A DNA stretch of 44,294 nucleotides from JBBDMW01 sp040878005 (lineage in GTDB: Bacteria; Chloroflexota; Dehalococcoidia; Lucifugimonadales; Lucifugimonadaceae): assembly GCA_040878005.1 (NCBI GenBank), contig JBBDMW010000002.1, forward strand, positions 1-44,294. Reading direction: 5' to 3'. Of the stretch, positions 35,976-44,093 are shown piece after piece; position 1 is the stretch's first letter, and the number at the start of each line of letters is the position of its first letter. The translations under genes were made by a program, and so were the position numbers. The notes beneath the pieces are model-generated. The model was not told the origin of the DNA and ran no database searches. It saw only the letters and a list, made by a program, of their open reading frames with translations.

Positions 35976-37306
35976 AGATTGGAATCATTGGCGCAGGAGC
36001 GGCCGGCATGGCGGCCGCGTACGACTTTGTGAAAGCCGGACATAACGTCACCGTGTACGAGTCGGCGCCATTTATCGGCGGCCAGGCCTCCACGATCGAG
36101 GTGGGGGGAGGACGGCTGGAGCGCGGGTATCACCACCTGTTTACCAACGACGCGGCAATCATCGACCTGATGGGCGAGCTGGGCATTGAAGATGATCTGA
36201 AGTGGTTCCCGTCAAAGGTCGGCACCTACACCAACGGCGAGGTTTATCGCACCACCACTCCCCTGGATCTGCTGCGTTTCGGCGCCCTGCCGATATGGGA
36301 ACGGATTCGCCTGGGTCTATTTGCCCTCAGGGTGCAGAGGTTAAAGGACTGGCGGAACCTCGAATCGTTCACCGCAGATGAATGGCTGCGGAAACGTCTT
36401 GGTGGCGCAGCGTACGAAAAAGTTTGGAACCCATTGCTGCGCGGGAAGTTTGGCGAATATTACGACCAGATCGGTATGCCTTGGTTCTGGTCCAAGATCC
36501 AGACACGTTTTGCGTCACGCAAAGGATTGGGTGGCGAGATGCTCGGCTATCCGGTCAGCAGCTTCGATGTGGTCTTCGATGAGTTGCGGAGGAGAGTCGA
36601 CGAAGGCAATAGCCGTGTCGTCATCGAAACCCCGGTGGAGAGGGTGATTGTTGAAGACGGTGTAGCGGTAGGCCTGTGCGTGCGGCAGCCTGATGGAACG
36701 AAGGTGGAGGAGCGGTTCGACTGCATACTGTCGACGGTTCCATCTTTCGAATTTCCGAAGCTGGTAGACCTCCCGGATGAGTACCGGGCAAAGTTGGATG
36801 ATGTCCATTACCTGGCAGCAGTCGTCGTGATCCTCGAGATGACCAGGTCCCTGACAGACATCTACTGGATAAGCATCGCTGATCGCAGCGTGCCGTTCCT
36901 GGGCATCATTGAGCAAACCAACCTGGTTTCAACCAGCCTGTACGGCGGCAATCATGTCTTGTACCTGACGAACTATCTGGACAGGTCAGATCCCATGTTC
37001 CAAATGAGCGAAGATGAACTGGTTGACCACTATCTCCCCCACCTTTCCCGGTTTAACCCGGAATTTGATCGATCATGGGTCAAACGTGTCCATTACAACA
37101 GTCTCAGCGCAGCCCAGCCGATCATAAGCACGGACTATTCCCAGCGGATACCATCACATCGCACTCCGTGGCGCAAGCTCTATCTGGCGAATACGACGCA
37201 GATCTACCCGGAAGACCGTGGCACCAACTACAGTGTGCGCATGGGGCGTGATGTAGCTGATATGGTCATGGCTGACGCCCGGCAAGAGTGGCGAAACTGG
37301 GCGTAG
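35972..37306 (+). CDS. NAD(P)/FAD-dependent oxidoreductase, protoporphyrinogen-oxidase/amine-oxidase-like
   Basis: A 444-residue flavoprotein beginning with the dinucleotide motif GIIGAGAAGMAAAYDF and YESAPFIGGQAST. Further family marks are the LERGYHHLF segment and the C-terminal FAD-contact region YLANTTQIYPEDRGTNYSVRMG. The fold group includes phytoene desaturases, protoporphyrinogen oxidase and UDP-galactopyranose mutase-like proteins. TTG 35972 overlaps the upstream stop by four bases (TTGA), with GGGAG just upstream. Being last in a glycan-type operon, it may oxidise or isomerise a sugar or prenyl intermediate. No substrate can be named. Confidence 0.88.
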   Translation: MKIGIIGAGAAGMAAAYDFVKAGHNVTVYESAPFIGGQASTIEVGGGRLERGYHHLFTNDAAIIDLMGELGIEDDLKWFPSKVGTYTNGEVYRTTTPLDLLRFGALPIWERIRLGLFALRVQRLKDWRNLESFTADEWLRKRLGGAAYEKVWNPLLRGKFGEYYDQIGMPWFWSKIQTRFASRKGLGGEMLGYPVSSFDVVFDELRRRVDEGNSRVVIETPVERVIVEDGVAVGLCVRQPDGTKVEERFDCILSTVPSFEFPKLVDLPDEYRAKLDDVHYLAAVVVILEMTRSLTDIYWISIADRSVPFLGIIEQTNLVSTSLYGGNHVLYLTNYLDRSDPMFQMSEDELVDHYLPHLSRFNPEFDRSWVKRVHYNSLSAAQPIISTDYSQRIPSHRTPWRKLYLANTTQIYPEDRGTNYSVRMGRDVADMVMADARQEWRNWA

Positions 37307-37387
37307 GCGTTCACCTTCCGTATGTTTTGCGCACTAAGACGGCAAACGTAAACAACAAAGCCTTTGATTCCAGTATCGGAGCGGCAC

Positions 37388-38170
37388 ATGGGGAAACTTG
37401 ACGGCAAGGTCGCAATTATTACCGGCGCTGGCACGGGCATCGGAAAGTCTGCTGCGAAGATGCTGGTCAAGGAGGGTGCCAAAGTAGTCCTCGCTGGTCG
37501 GCGCATACAACCGCTCGACGCTGTGGTTGATGAGATCAAGGCTGCCGGCGGAGAGGCCATTGCGCGTTCTGTAGACCTGGAGGATGGGGATGCGGCGGCA
37601 GAACTGGGGCGTTGGGCAGTAGAGACCTGTGGCCGCGTGGACATATTGGTCAATAATGCCGGCCACAGCAGCAAAGCACGCTCCATTCGGTGGGTTGGCA
37701 AAGATGAGTGGGATAGCGTATTCAAGGTGAACGTTGAGGGTGTGTACCGCCTGACCCAAGCTGTGATCGGGGACATGCTGAAACATGGCGCCGGCACAGT
37801 GATAACGGTGTCATCCATGGCAGCGGTATCGCCTGGACTGCTGGGTGGTGCGCCGTACAGCGCTGCCAAAGCGGCTTCCTTCAACCTGATGCGCGGGATT
37901 AACGCCGAACTCAGAAACAAGGGAATACGGGCCTGCACAATCATTCCGGCCGAAGTGGATACCCCTATACTCGACAACCGGCCGTTGCCTCCGGGTGAGC
38001 AAGAGCGCTTGACCATGATGCAGCCAGATGATGTAGCGGAAGCCATACTGCTGTGCGCCACGATGCCGCAGAGAACCCTGGTCGAGCAGATTGTCCTGAT
38101 GCCCACGATGGCCAGAGACACCTCGGCAGACGTTGAAGCAGCAAGGAACGCCGGGGCGCGGCCGGAATAG
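37388..38170 (+). CDS. Short-chain dehydrogenase/reductase
   Basis: A 260-residue classical SDR with a normal cofactor loop TGAGTGIGKS, NNAG, catalytic Ser in VSSMAAVS and Y-x-x-x-K in YSAAKAAS. After strand 2 it has AGRR, pointing to NADP preference. ATG 37388 is chosen because GGAG at 37378-37381 lies six bases upstream; an in-frame ATG-type start at 37364 is less supported. It stands alone between the glycan operon and the nuo-like genes. Substrate unknown. Confidence 0.92.
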   Translation: MGKLDGKVAIITGAGTGIGKSAAKMLVKEGAKVVLAGRRIQPLDAVVDEIKAAGGEAIARSVDLEDGDAAAELGRWAVETCGRVDILVNNAGHSSKARSIRWVGKDEWDSVFKVNVEGVYRLTQAVIGDMLKHGAGTVITVSSMAAVSPGLLGGAPYSAAKAASFNLMRGINAELRNKGIRACTIIPAEVDTPILDNRPLPPGEQERLTMMQPDDVAEAILLCATMPQRTLVEQIVLMPTMARDTSADVEAARNAGARPE

Positions 38171-38316
38171 GGTGAAGCCCTCATTCTCAGGAGAATTGTG
38201 GGACGAAACGGATCAGCCCCGAAGGTTGACTGGGGCGGTTCGCCGTGGCCAAGATGGTCACGTCTACTGACGGTGCCGATGAATGGACGTCATGCGATCG
38301 GCAAGCGGCGTTCTAA

Positions 38317-38345
38317 TTGTCGATGCATATCTGCTCTGCTACGAT
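38317..38345 (+). promoter_or_regulatory. nuoE: Possible sigma-70-type promoter for the nuo-like operon
   Basis: TTGTCG (38317-38322) and TACGAT (38340-38345) are separated by 17 bases and lie about 40 bases before the TTG start at 38384. Each hexamer matches four of six consensus bases. The same TACGAT stands seven bases before the SRP RNA 5' end. The rest of the 38171-38383 gap shows no gene. Confidence 0.4.
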
Positions 38346-38383
38346 TGTGATTGACTTCTCAAACGTGGCCGGAGGATCATTTT

Positions 38384-38869
38384 TTGACGACCGTGAGCAC
38401 TGAGTCCGGCGAGAAGCTACGCGAGCAAATTCGCCAGGCGCTCAAGTCGCAGCAACAACCCACCGTTACTGTCCTGTCATCTCTCTTGGCGATCCAGGAT
38501 GCCCTGCACTATCTGCCAGCTGAGGCGATCGAAGAGACGGCGACATTCTGCGGCGCCACGATAAATGACGTGTGGAGCGTCGCTTCGTTCTACACGAACT
38601 TTCGATTCACACCTCCAGGGAAATATGTGCTGGACGTCTGCTGGGGTCCCAGTTGCCACCTGGTTGGGGCGCAGAAGCTGTTGAAGGCGGTCCAGGATTC
38701 GCTTGAGGTACATGAAGAAGGGGAAAGCCCCGACGGAAGTGTGACCTTGCGATACAGCACATGCCTTGGGGCCTGTGCCCAGGCGCCGGTGGTAGCGGTG
38801 GATCACCGTTTGATTGGCCACGCCACCCCAGAGTCCGCCGCCAAACTGGCGGATGATCTTCGCCGCTAG
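38384..38869 (+). CDS. nuoE: NuoE-like 24-kDa NADH dehydrogenase subunit, 2Fe-2S
   Basis: A 161-residue thioredoxin-like ferredoxin. The four cluster ligands are visible in CWGPSCHL and TCLGACAQAP (C-x4-C and C-x3-C). The N-terminal helical part has ALHYLPAEAIEETA and SVASFYTNFRF as in NuoE/HoxE/FdsG. I choose TTG 38384 because GGAGG at 38371-38375 stands eight bases upstream; an in-frame TTG at 38351 lies before that site. It transfers electrons within the NADH-oxidising arm together with the next two genes. Confidence 0.94.
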   Translation: MTTVSTESGEKLREQIRQALKSQQQPTVTVLSSLLAIQDALHYLPAEAIEETATFCGATINDVWSVASFYTNFRFTPPGKYVLDVCWGPSCHLVGAQKLLKAVQDSLEVHEEGESPDGSVTLRYSTCLGACAQAPVVAVDHRLIGHATPESAAKLADDLRR

Positions 38870-38906
38870 TGGTAAGTCGGCCGAGCAACTGATTGAAAGG
38901 TTTCGG

Positions 38907-40628
38907 ATGCCCACTGCCTTCGAAGAAATCCTAGAACGTGCAAATGCCCGCTGGGAAGCACTGAACAATGGCGGCAAGCCTTGGATCCGCATTGGAGGCG
39001 GGAACTCAGGCGAAGCGGCAGGATCTGAAGAGCTTCTCAAGACGGTCAAGAAAAGTCTTAAAGACAGTGGTGTTGACGCCAATGTCTCCAAGGTAGGCTC
39101 TCTCGGTCTTATGTACCTGGAGCCAGTGATGGACATCACGCTGCCGGGGGGGCCGAGAGTCCTGTACGGGAATGTCACGCCCGACAGAGTCCAGGACATC
39201 ATCGACAGGCACCTGATAGCCGGAAGCCCCATCACGAGCCGTGTGTTTGCCTACTCGGACGGTGAGATGGGTGGACTGGATGGTGTGCCCAAGCTCAGTG
39301 AACTCCCTGCTTTCCGCCACCAGGTGAAGATAGTTACCAGGAACTGCGGCACCATCGACCCGCACGATATTCTCCAGTACGTGGCAAACGGAGGCTACTC
39401 CGCAGTCAATCGAGCCCTCACCGAAATGACTGCGGAAGAAGTGCTGGAAGAAGTGAAGACTTCTGGTCTGCGCGGCCGCGGTGGGGCGGCATTCCCAACC
39501 GGAGTGAAGTGGAGTTTCCTTACTCCAAGTACTGCTCCGGTGAAGTACGTGCTCTGCAACTGCGAAGAGGGTGATCCTGGGGCCTTCAACGATAAGGGCA
39601 TCCTGGAAAGTGACCCGCATACGCTGGTTGAAGGCATGATCCTCAATGGGTATGCCACCAAGTCCACGCATGGGTACGTATTCATCCGTCACGGACATGA
39701 CATACCCATCGAAACCACTCGCCATGCCATCCAGCAGGCATACGAAAATGGACTGCTTGGAAAAAACATACTGGGAACCGACTTCAGTTTTGAGTTGGAG
39801 GTAGCCCTTACCGGCGACTCCTACGTTGCCGGTGAGGAAACTGCCCTTATGGAGGCCATTGAGGGAAAACGGTCGCTTCCAAGGTTCAAGCCGCCGTTCC
39901 CTGCTGCCGCTGGCCTGTGGCAAAAGCCGAGCAACATCAACAATGTGAAGACTATCGCGTACGTGCCGCAGATCGTGGTCAATGGCGGTGAATGGTTCAA
40001 AACCATCGGCACTGAGAAGAGTTCTGGCACAGCCATAGTGTGCCTGTCAGGGCACATCAAGCGCCCAGGGATGTATGAAATTCCGATGGGGCTGACCATC
40101 CGCCAGGTCCTTGAAGACATTGGCGGGGGTGTATCTGAAGGTGAGCGAATTAAGGTGTTGCAGACCGGGGGGCCGCTCGGCGGCGTCCTGGGAGAAGACA
40201 GCTTCGATGTGCAAATAGACTTTGACGAGATGTCGAAGGCAGGCGCCATCCTTGGGTCAGGCGGCATAATCGTTGGCAACGAGACGGTCGATGTAGTAGA
40301 CCTGATCCGCAACCTTATCGCTTTCAATCAGTTCGAGTCGTGCGGCAAGTGCTTCCCATGCCGGCTTGGCAACACCCATATGCTTGAGGTGCTGGACCGC
40401 ATGTGCAGAAATGAGGCGCGGTCCGCTGACCTGGATCTGATGGCAAACATCGGGAACAGCATGAAGGTCGGATCGCTGTGCGGGCACGGCCAACTCGGCT
40501 ACAACCCCGTGGCCTCAGCACTGAAATACTTTCCAGATGAGTTCAAAGCAAGGATCGACGGGAGCCTTGAGCCGTCAGGGCCTTTCGGAGATGGCTCCAT
40601 GATCCTTCCCACCCGTACCAGGCCGTAA
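38907..40628 (+). CDS. nuoF: NuoF-like NADH- and FMN-binding subunit with degenerate N-terminal ferredoxin domain
   Basis: A 573-residue flavoprotein subunit. The FMN/NADH core begins near residue 185 with LRGRGGAAFPTGVKW; GDSYVAGEETALMEAIEG is present. The 4Fe-4S (N3) ligands are in SCGKCFPCR and SLCGHGQ. About 90 residues at the N-terminus resemble the thioredoxin-like 2Fe-2S domain found in HydB/HoxF-type proteins, but the Cys positions are replaced (IGGGNSGEAAG, VGSLGLMYLEPV). ATG 38907 follows GAAAGG at six bases; an in-frame ATG at 38814 lies inside nuoE. It is the NADH-oxidising subunit of either a complex I module or a soluble NADH- or formate-linked complex; no other complex I genes are in the window. 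Confidence 0.94.
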   Translation: MPTAFEEILERANARWEALNNGGKPWIRIGGGNSGEAAGSEELLKTVKKSLKDSGVDANVSKVGSLGLMYLEPVMDITLPGGPRVLYGNVTPDRVQDIIDRHLIAGSPITSRVFAYSDGEMGGLDGVPKLSELPAFRHQVKIVTRNCGTIDPHDILQYVANGGYSAVNRALTEMTAEEVLEEVKTSGLRGRGGAAFPTGVKWSFLTPSTAPVKYVLCNCEEGDPGAFNDKGILESDPHTLVEGMILNGYATKSTHGYVFIRHGHDIPIETTRHAIQQAYENGLLGKNILGTDFSFELEVALTGDSYVAGEETALMEAIEGKRSLPRFKPPFPAAAGLWQKPSNINNVKTIAYVPQIVVNGGEWFKTIGTEKSSGTAIVCLSGHIKRPGMYEIPMGLTIRQVLEDIGGGVSEGERIKVLQTGGPLGGVLGEDSFDVQIDFDEMSKAGAILGSGGIIVGNETVDVVDLIRNLIAFNQFESCGKCFPCRLGNTHMLEVLDRMCRNEARSADLDLMANIGNSMKVGSLCGHGQLGYNPVASALKYFPDEFKARIDGSLEPSGPFGDGSMILPTRTRP

Positions 40629-40642
40629 CCAGGAGCTTCTGA

Positions 40643-43429
40643 GTGGCAGATGAGATCACGCTGACCATAGACGGTCGGGAGATCACCGCCAAGCCGGGCC
40701 AAACCGTGCTCCAGGCGGCGATGGATGCCGGCATTTACATCCCGTACCTGTGCTACTACCCAAAGATGAAACCGTACGGCGCTTGCCGCACGTGCGTTGT
40801 AGAGACCGAGGCCAATGGCCGCAAGATGACCGTGGCGTCGTGCACTGCGCCTGCTGCGAACGAGATGATCGTCCGCAGTGATACGGAACAGGTGGTCGAC
40901 CTGCGCCGGGGGATAATTGACCTGCTCATGTCTGAGCACCCCCATGGCTGTCTCACGTGCCACAGGATCGAACTGTGTGGGCCACAGGATATATGCCAAC
41001 GGCACGTGGCCGTGACGGACCGCTGCACGATCTGCCCGAAGAACGAGCGGTGTGAGTTGAAAGACACGGTCCGCATGCTGGAGCTTGACCTGCGGACTCC
41101 GCTCAACTACCACCGGCGTGATCTCCCGATTCACACCGATGACCCGTTCTATGACCGCGATTACAACCTCTGCATCGTTTGTGCACGATGCGTGCGAGTA
41201 TGTGATGAAGTGCGGTTCGATACCGCTCTGACCTTGACCAACCGCTCTGGCGTTGCCTTGGTGGGCACGTCCCACGGAACCTCTCTGCTGGAGTCCGGCT
41301 GTGAATTCTGTGGTGCCTGTATAGATGTGTGTCCCACGGGGGCGCTGGTAGAGCGCGACTACAAATGGGAGAAGGCAGCCAAAAGCGTCTCTACGATATG
41401 CACAAATTGCCCGGTGGGATGCCAGATGGTGGCAGAGGTGAACCGGTTCGACAAGGTCATCCGGTTCCGCGGCGATCTGGCTGGCGAGGCCAACAACGGG
41501 CAGGCGTGTTTCAAGGGGAAGTTTGGGTACGACTATCCGAACAGTAAGAAACGCCTGAAGCACCCATATGTACGAGAAGGTGGCGTCTTGAGGCGCGCCA
41601 CATGGGACGAGGCCTTGGACAAGATCGCCACGAGTCTCAAGAAGTACTCGCCTGGGCAGGTAGGAGTTGTTGCGTCGCCGCGTGGCAGTAACGAAGACAA
41701 CTATGTTGCCCAGAAGTTTGCGCGGGTTGCCCTGGGCACCAACAATGTCGACTCAGCTCATAACTTCATTCCCGAGGTATTTGACCGGCTCCGGGATCGC
41801 CTGGGATATGGCGCAGGCACAAATCCCGCCTGGCAGCTTGAAAAGGCCGGGTGCGTACTGGCCATCGCTGGAAATCCCACTGAGGAGCAGACCGTCCTGA
41901 CAGTGCCAGTCAAAAAGGCTGCCAGGGCAGGCGCCAAGGTCATCGTCATTGATGCACGTGAGACAGAGTTGACTCGGTACGCGTCAGACTGGCTCAGGGT
42001 TAGGCCTGGCACTGAGAGTTTCCTGCTCGCCGGCATGGCTCGGGTGATACTTGATGAAGCCCTTGAAGACCAGGAGTTCATCGCTGACCGGACATCCGAA
42101 GCGGACGCGCTGAAGCAGTCGCTGTGGAACTTTGACCTTTCAAAGGTATCCAGCGTCTGCGGAATCGACGAGACACAGATAAGGCGTGCCGCTCGAACGG
42201 TTGCCATGAGTGTTCCCAGTGCCATCCTCTTTGGCGTTGATACCGTCGAGGCCTCTGAGCGAGGTGACCTGGTTGATGCAGTGATTAACCTGGCGGTGCT
42301 CACGGGAGGTATCGGCAAAGAATCCGCCGGAGTATTCCCGCTGTATTCAGGAGCGAATACCCAGGGCGCCATGGACACCGGTTGTGCCCCGGGCCTTCTG
42401 CCCGGGCATCGGCAGATCTCGGTGGCTGCCGATAGGGCGCACTTCGAGGGGCTGTGGACTTCCAGTCTGCCGGACTCCGCAGGCGTCGGCGCTCCATCGA
42501 TGTTTGAGGCGATGCGATCGGGTGACATCAAGGCTGCCGTGTTGATGGCTGACGGGGTCAACCCGGAGGCACATCAACTGGGAGATGTCCGCGCTGCCCT
42601 CGGGACGCTTGAGTTCCTGGCGGTATCGGCGGTGTTCGATTCAGAGTTGACTGCATCAGCGGACGTCGTGCTGCCTGCAGCCACTTACATGGAACAGACA
42701 TCCACCGTCACGAACCTTGAGCGAAGGGTTCAGTTGGTCAGGCAGGCGTGGGCGCCAAAGAACGATGAGCGGGCAGGGTGGGAGTTTTTCTCATCTCTCG
42801 CCAGCCGGATGGGCGTTGGAGGATTTGATTTCGCAGAGTCTACTGACGTGTTTGAAGAGATACGCCAGGCTGTGCCTGAGTACGCCGGTTTGAGCCATGA
42901 TCGCCTTCGCCACGGTGGAATCCAGTGGCCCTGCCCTGCGGAAGATCATGATGGAACGGCGGTGCTCTTCGCCGAAGGGTCAGGTGGCAAGAAACTGGCG
43001 CTTAAGGCGGCGCCGTTCCCGTCTGAAGCCCAAAATGGAACGAAAGCTCCACTTGTGCTTGCTCCAGGTCGAGTTCTGCACCAGCCAGAACGCGATCCCG
43101 AAGTGGTGCGGCGCGGCGACATGAACTACATTGAGCGCGATGAAATCATCCGGATCCACCCCGATGACGCTACTGACCTTGGAATAAACGAAGGTGATCG
43201 CGTTGATGTGAGTGACTGGGATGGTGGAACCTTGGTGAATGGAGTTGCCCGGCTGGACTCTCCACAAAGAGGCATGGTTGGTGTGACCACGCTGTTCGGA
43301 ACAATCGCGTCAGCGATGTACGACAGCGACGATCCGGATCCATCGCCGAGAATTCCGGGGTTGTCACTCAAGCGGATCAGGCTGATGAAGGTCCCGGCAC
43401 GGCAGGAGGCGGAAGTAGCTGCAGATTGA
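40643..43429 (+). CDS. nuoG: NuoG/FdhA-like iron-sulfur subunit lacking a molybdenum-site Cys/Sec
   Basis: A 928-residue protein. It contains an N-terminal 2Fe-2S domain (YLCYYPKMKPYGACRTC), the His-Cys cluster (HPHGCLTCHRIELC), two ferredoxin-type 4Fe-4S motifs (CIVCARCVRVC, CEFCGACIDVCP), a fourth cluster (CTNCPVGC with ACFKGKFGYD), and a long molybdopterin-oxidoreductase-like domain including ANTQGAMDTG. In formate dehydrogenases the catalytic Sec/Cys-His pair lies shortly after the N-N-V-D motif; here N367-N-V-D370 is followed by SAHNFIPEVF, with no Cys or in-frame TGA. GTG 40643 has AGGAG (40631-40635) seven bases upstream. The gene order equals both nuoEFG and fdsGBA. An electron-transfer NuoG role is favoured over formate oxidation. 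Confidence 0.92.
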   Translation: MADEITLTIDGREITAKPGQTVLQAAMDAGIYIPYLCYYPKMKPYGACRTCVVETEANGRKMTVASCTAPAANEMIVRSDTEQVVDLRRGIIDLLMSEHPHGCLTCHRIELCGPQDICQRHVAVTDRCTICPKNERCELKDTVRMLELDLRTPLNYHRRDLPIHTDDPFYDRDYNLCIVCARCVRVCDEVRFDTALTLTNRSGVALVGTSHGTSLLESGCEFCGACIDVCPTGALVERDYKWEKAAKSVSTICTNCPVGCQMVAEVNRFDKVIRFRGDLAGEANNGQACFKGKFGYDYPNSKKRLKHPYVREGGVLRRATWDEALDKIATSLKKYSPGQVGVVASPRGSNEDNYVAQKFARVALGTNNVDSAHNFIPEVFDRLRDRLGYGAGTNPAWQLEKAGCVLAIAGNPTEEQTVLTVPVKKAARAGAKVIVIDARETELTRYASDWLRVRPGTESFLLAGMARVILDEALEDQEFIADRTSEADALKQSLWNFDLSKVSSVCGIDETQIRRAARTVAMSVPSAILFGVDTVEASERGDLVDAVINLAVLTGGIGKESAGVFPLYSGANTQGAMDTGCAPGLLPGHRQISVAADRAHFEGLWTSSLPDSAGVGAPSMFEAMRSGDIKAAVLMADGVNPEAHQLGDVRAALGTLEFLAVSAVFDSELTASADVVLPAATYMEQTSTVTNLERRVQLVRQAWAPKNDERAGWEFFSSLASRMGVGGFDFAESTDVFEEIRQAVPEYAGLSHDRLRHGGIQWPCPAEDHDGTAVLFAEGSGGKKLALKAAPFPSEAQNGTKAPLVLAPGRVLHQPERDPEVVRRGDMNYIERDEIIRIHPDDATDLGINEGDRVDVSDWDGGTLVNGVARLDSPQRGMVGVTTLFGTIASAMYDSDDPDPSPRIPGLSLKRIRLMKVPARQEAEVAAD

Positions 43430-43570
43430 ATAATCTGACATGGTGGATGATGTGCTGCATCTCCCGGCCGTCTTTTGTATCTAAGTAATGAACACCAGTC
43501 GGCTCACAATGGTTGACCGGCCAAAAGGCGAGTGATCCACAATCCTCGTTGTTTCTGAAGGGAAGAGTGA

Positions 43571-43897
43571 ATGGCGACGACACAGGAAGTAAACGACGCC
43601 GAATTCGATGCACAGGTCTTGGAATCAGATGTCCCGGTACTCGTGGACTTCTGGGCTGAGTGGTGCGGACCATGCAAGATGGTGGCGCCCGTGGTCGAGG
43701 AACTGGCCACTGAGTACGATGGCAAGGTGAAGTTCACAAAGCTTAACGTGGATTTCAATCCCCAGACGTCAGCAAAGTATGGCGTTCGTAGCATCCCCAC
43801 CCTGCTCATCTTTAAGGGTGGAAGCCCGGTGGGTCAGGTTGTGGGCGCCGTGCCGAAGAGCGTGTTGCAGCAGCGCCTTGAAGAGGCCATCAAATAG
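43571..43897 (+). CDS. trxA: Thioredoxin
   Basis: A 108-residue classical thioredoxin. The active site W31-C32-G-P-C35 is in FWAEWCGPCKM, the buried Asp in VLVDFW, and the cis-Pro loop RSIPTLLIF is intact. ATG 43571 follows a purine-rich GAAGGGAAGAG. It is a cytoplasmic disulfide reductant. The preceding gap 43430-43570 has no gene. A strong hairpin and then the tRNA-Sec gene lie directly downstream. Confidence 0.97.
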   Translation: MATTQEVNDAEFDAQVLESDVPVLVDFWAEWCGPCKMVAPVVEELATEYDGKVKFTKLNVDFNPQTSAKYGVRSIPTLLIFKGGSPVGQVVGAVPKSVLQQRLEEAIK

Positions 43898-43922
43898 ACT
43901 GCATCCAAGCTGACTGACAACT

Positions 43923-43959
43923 AGAGCGGCAGTGGGCCATACGCGTCTGCTGCCGCTCT
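43923..43959 (+). terminator. Strong hairpin after trxA
   Basis: AGAGCGGCAG (43923-43932) is perfectly complementary to CTGCCGCTCT (43950-43959), ten pairs with a 17-base loop, followed by GTTATGT. The position 25 bases after the trxA stop suits a transcription terminator, although the T-tract is weak. Confidence 0.55.
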
Positions 43960-43971
43960 GTTATGTCAGAT

Positions 43972-43991
43972 GCACCGTTTCTTTTCGGTGC
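43972..43991 (+). other. Hairpin immediately upstream of the tRNA-Sec gene
   Basis: GCACCG (43972-43977) pairs with CGGTGC (43986-43991) around TTTCTTTT, four bases before the mature tRNA 5' end. It would lie in the tRNA leader and could aid 5' processing or end an upstream transcript. Confidence 0.4.
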
Positions 43992-43995
43992 GCCT

Positions 43996-44093
43996 GGGAG
44001 TGGATGGGTCCCGGTGGGCTCCACAGACTTCAAATCTGCTGGCATGCATCCTTCGATGTGTGCGGAGGGTTCGACTCCCTTGCACTCCCGCCA
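43996..44093 (+). tRNA. selC: Selenocysteine tRNA (anticodon TCA)
   Basis: A 98-base tRNA with encoded CCA (44091-44093) and discriminator G44090. The acceptor arm is GGGAGTGG (43996-44003) with GCACTCCC (44082-44089): seven pairs plus one G-G mismatch at the eighth. A six-pair D-stem (44006-44011/44016-44021) closes a four-base loop, a tRNA-Sec hallmark also seen in E. coli. The anticodon loop CTTCAAA has TCA at 44030-44032. The long variable arm has nine pairs (44042-44050 with 44055-44063) and a CTTC loop. The five-pair T-stem closes TTCGACT. It is charged with Ser and converted to Sec by SelA, then delivered by SelB to recoded UGA; those genes are not in the window. Confidence 0.96.

Noticed and set aside
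39006..39923. 305-codon minus-strand open frame
   Set aside because: It lies opposite the FMN/NADH domain of nuoF, which is clearly the real coding strand.
40499..41563. 354-codon minus-strand open frame
   Set aside because: It is antisense to the well-conserved nuoF end and nuoG clusters, with no motif of its own.
40643..43429. Selenocysteine in the NuoG/FdhA-like subunit
   Set aside because: The frame is uninterrupted by TGA, and the catalytic position has neither Cys nor Sec.
43996..44093. Opal suppressor tRNA or unusual tRNA-Ser instead of tRNA-Sec
   Set aside because: The six-pair D-stem with four-base loop, the long acceptor/T domain and the TCA anticodon together fit only tRNA-Sec.
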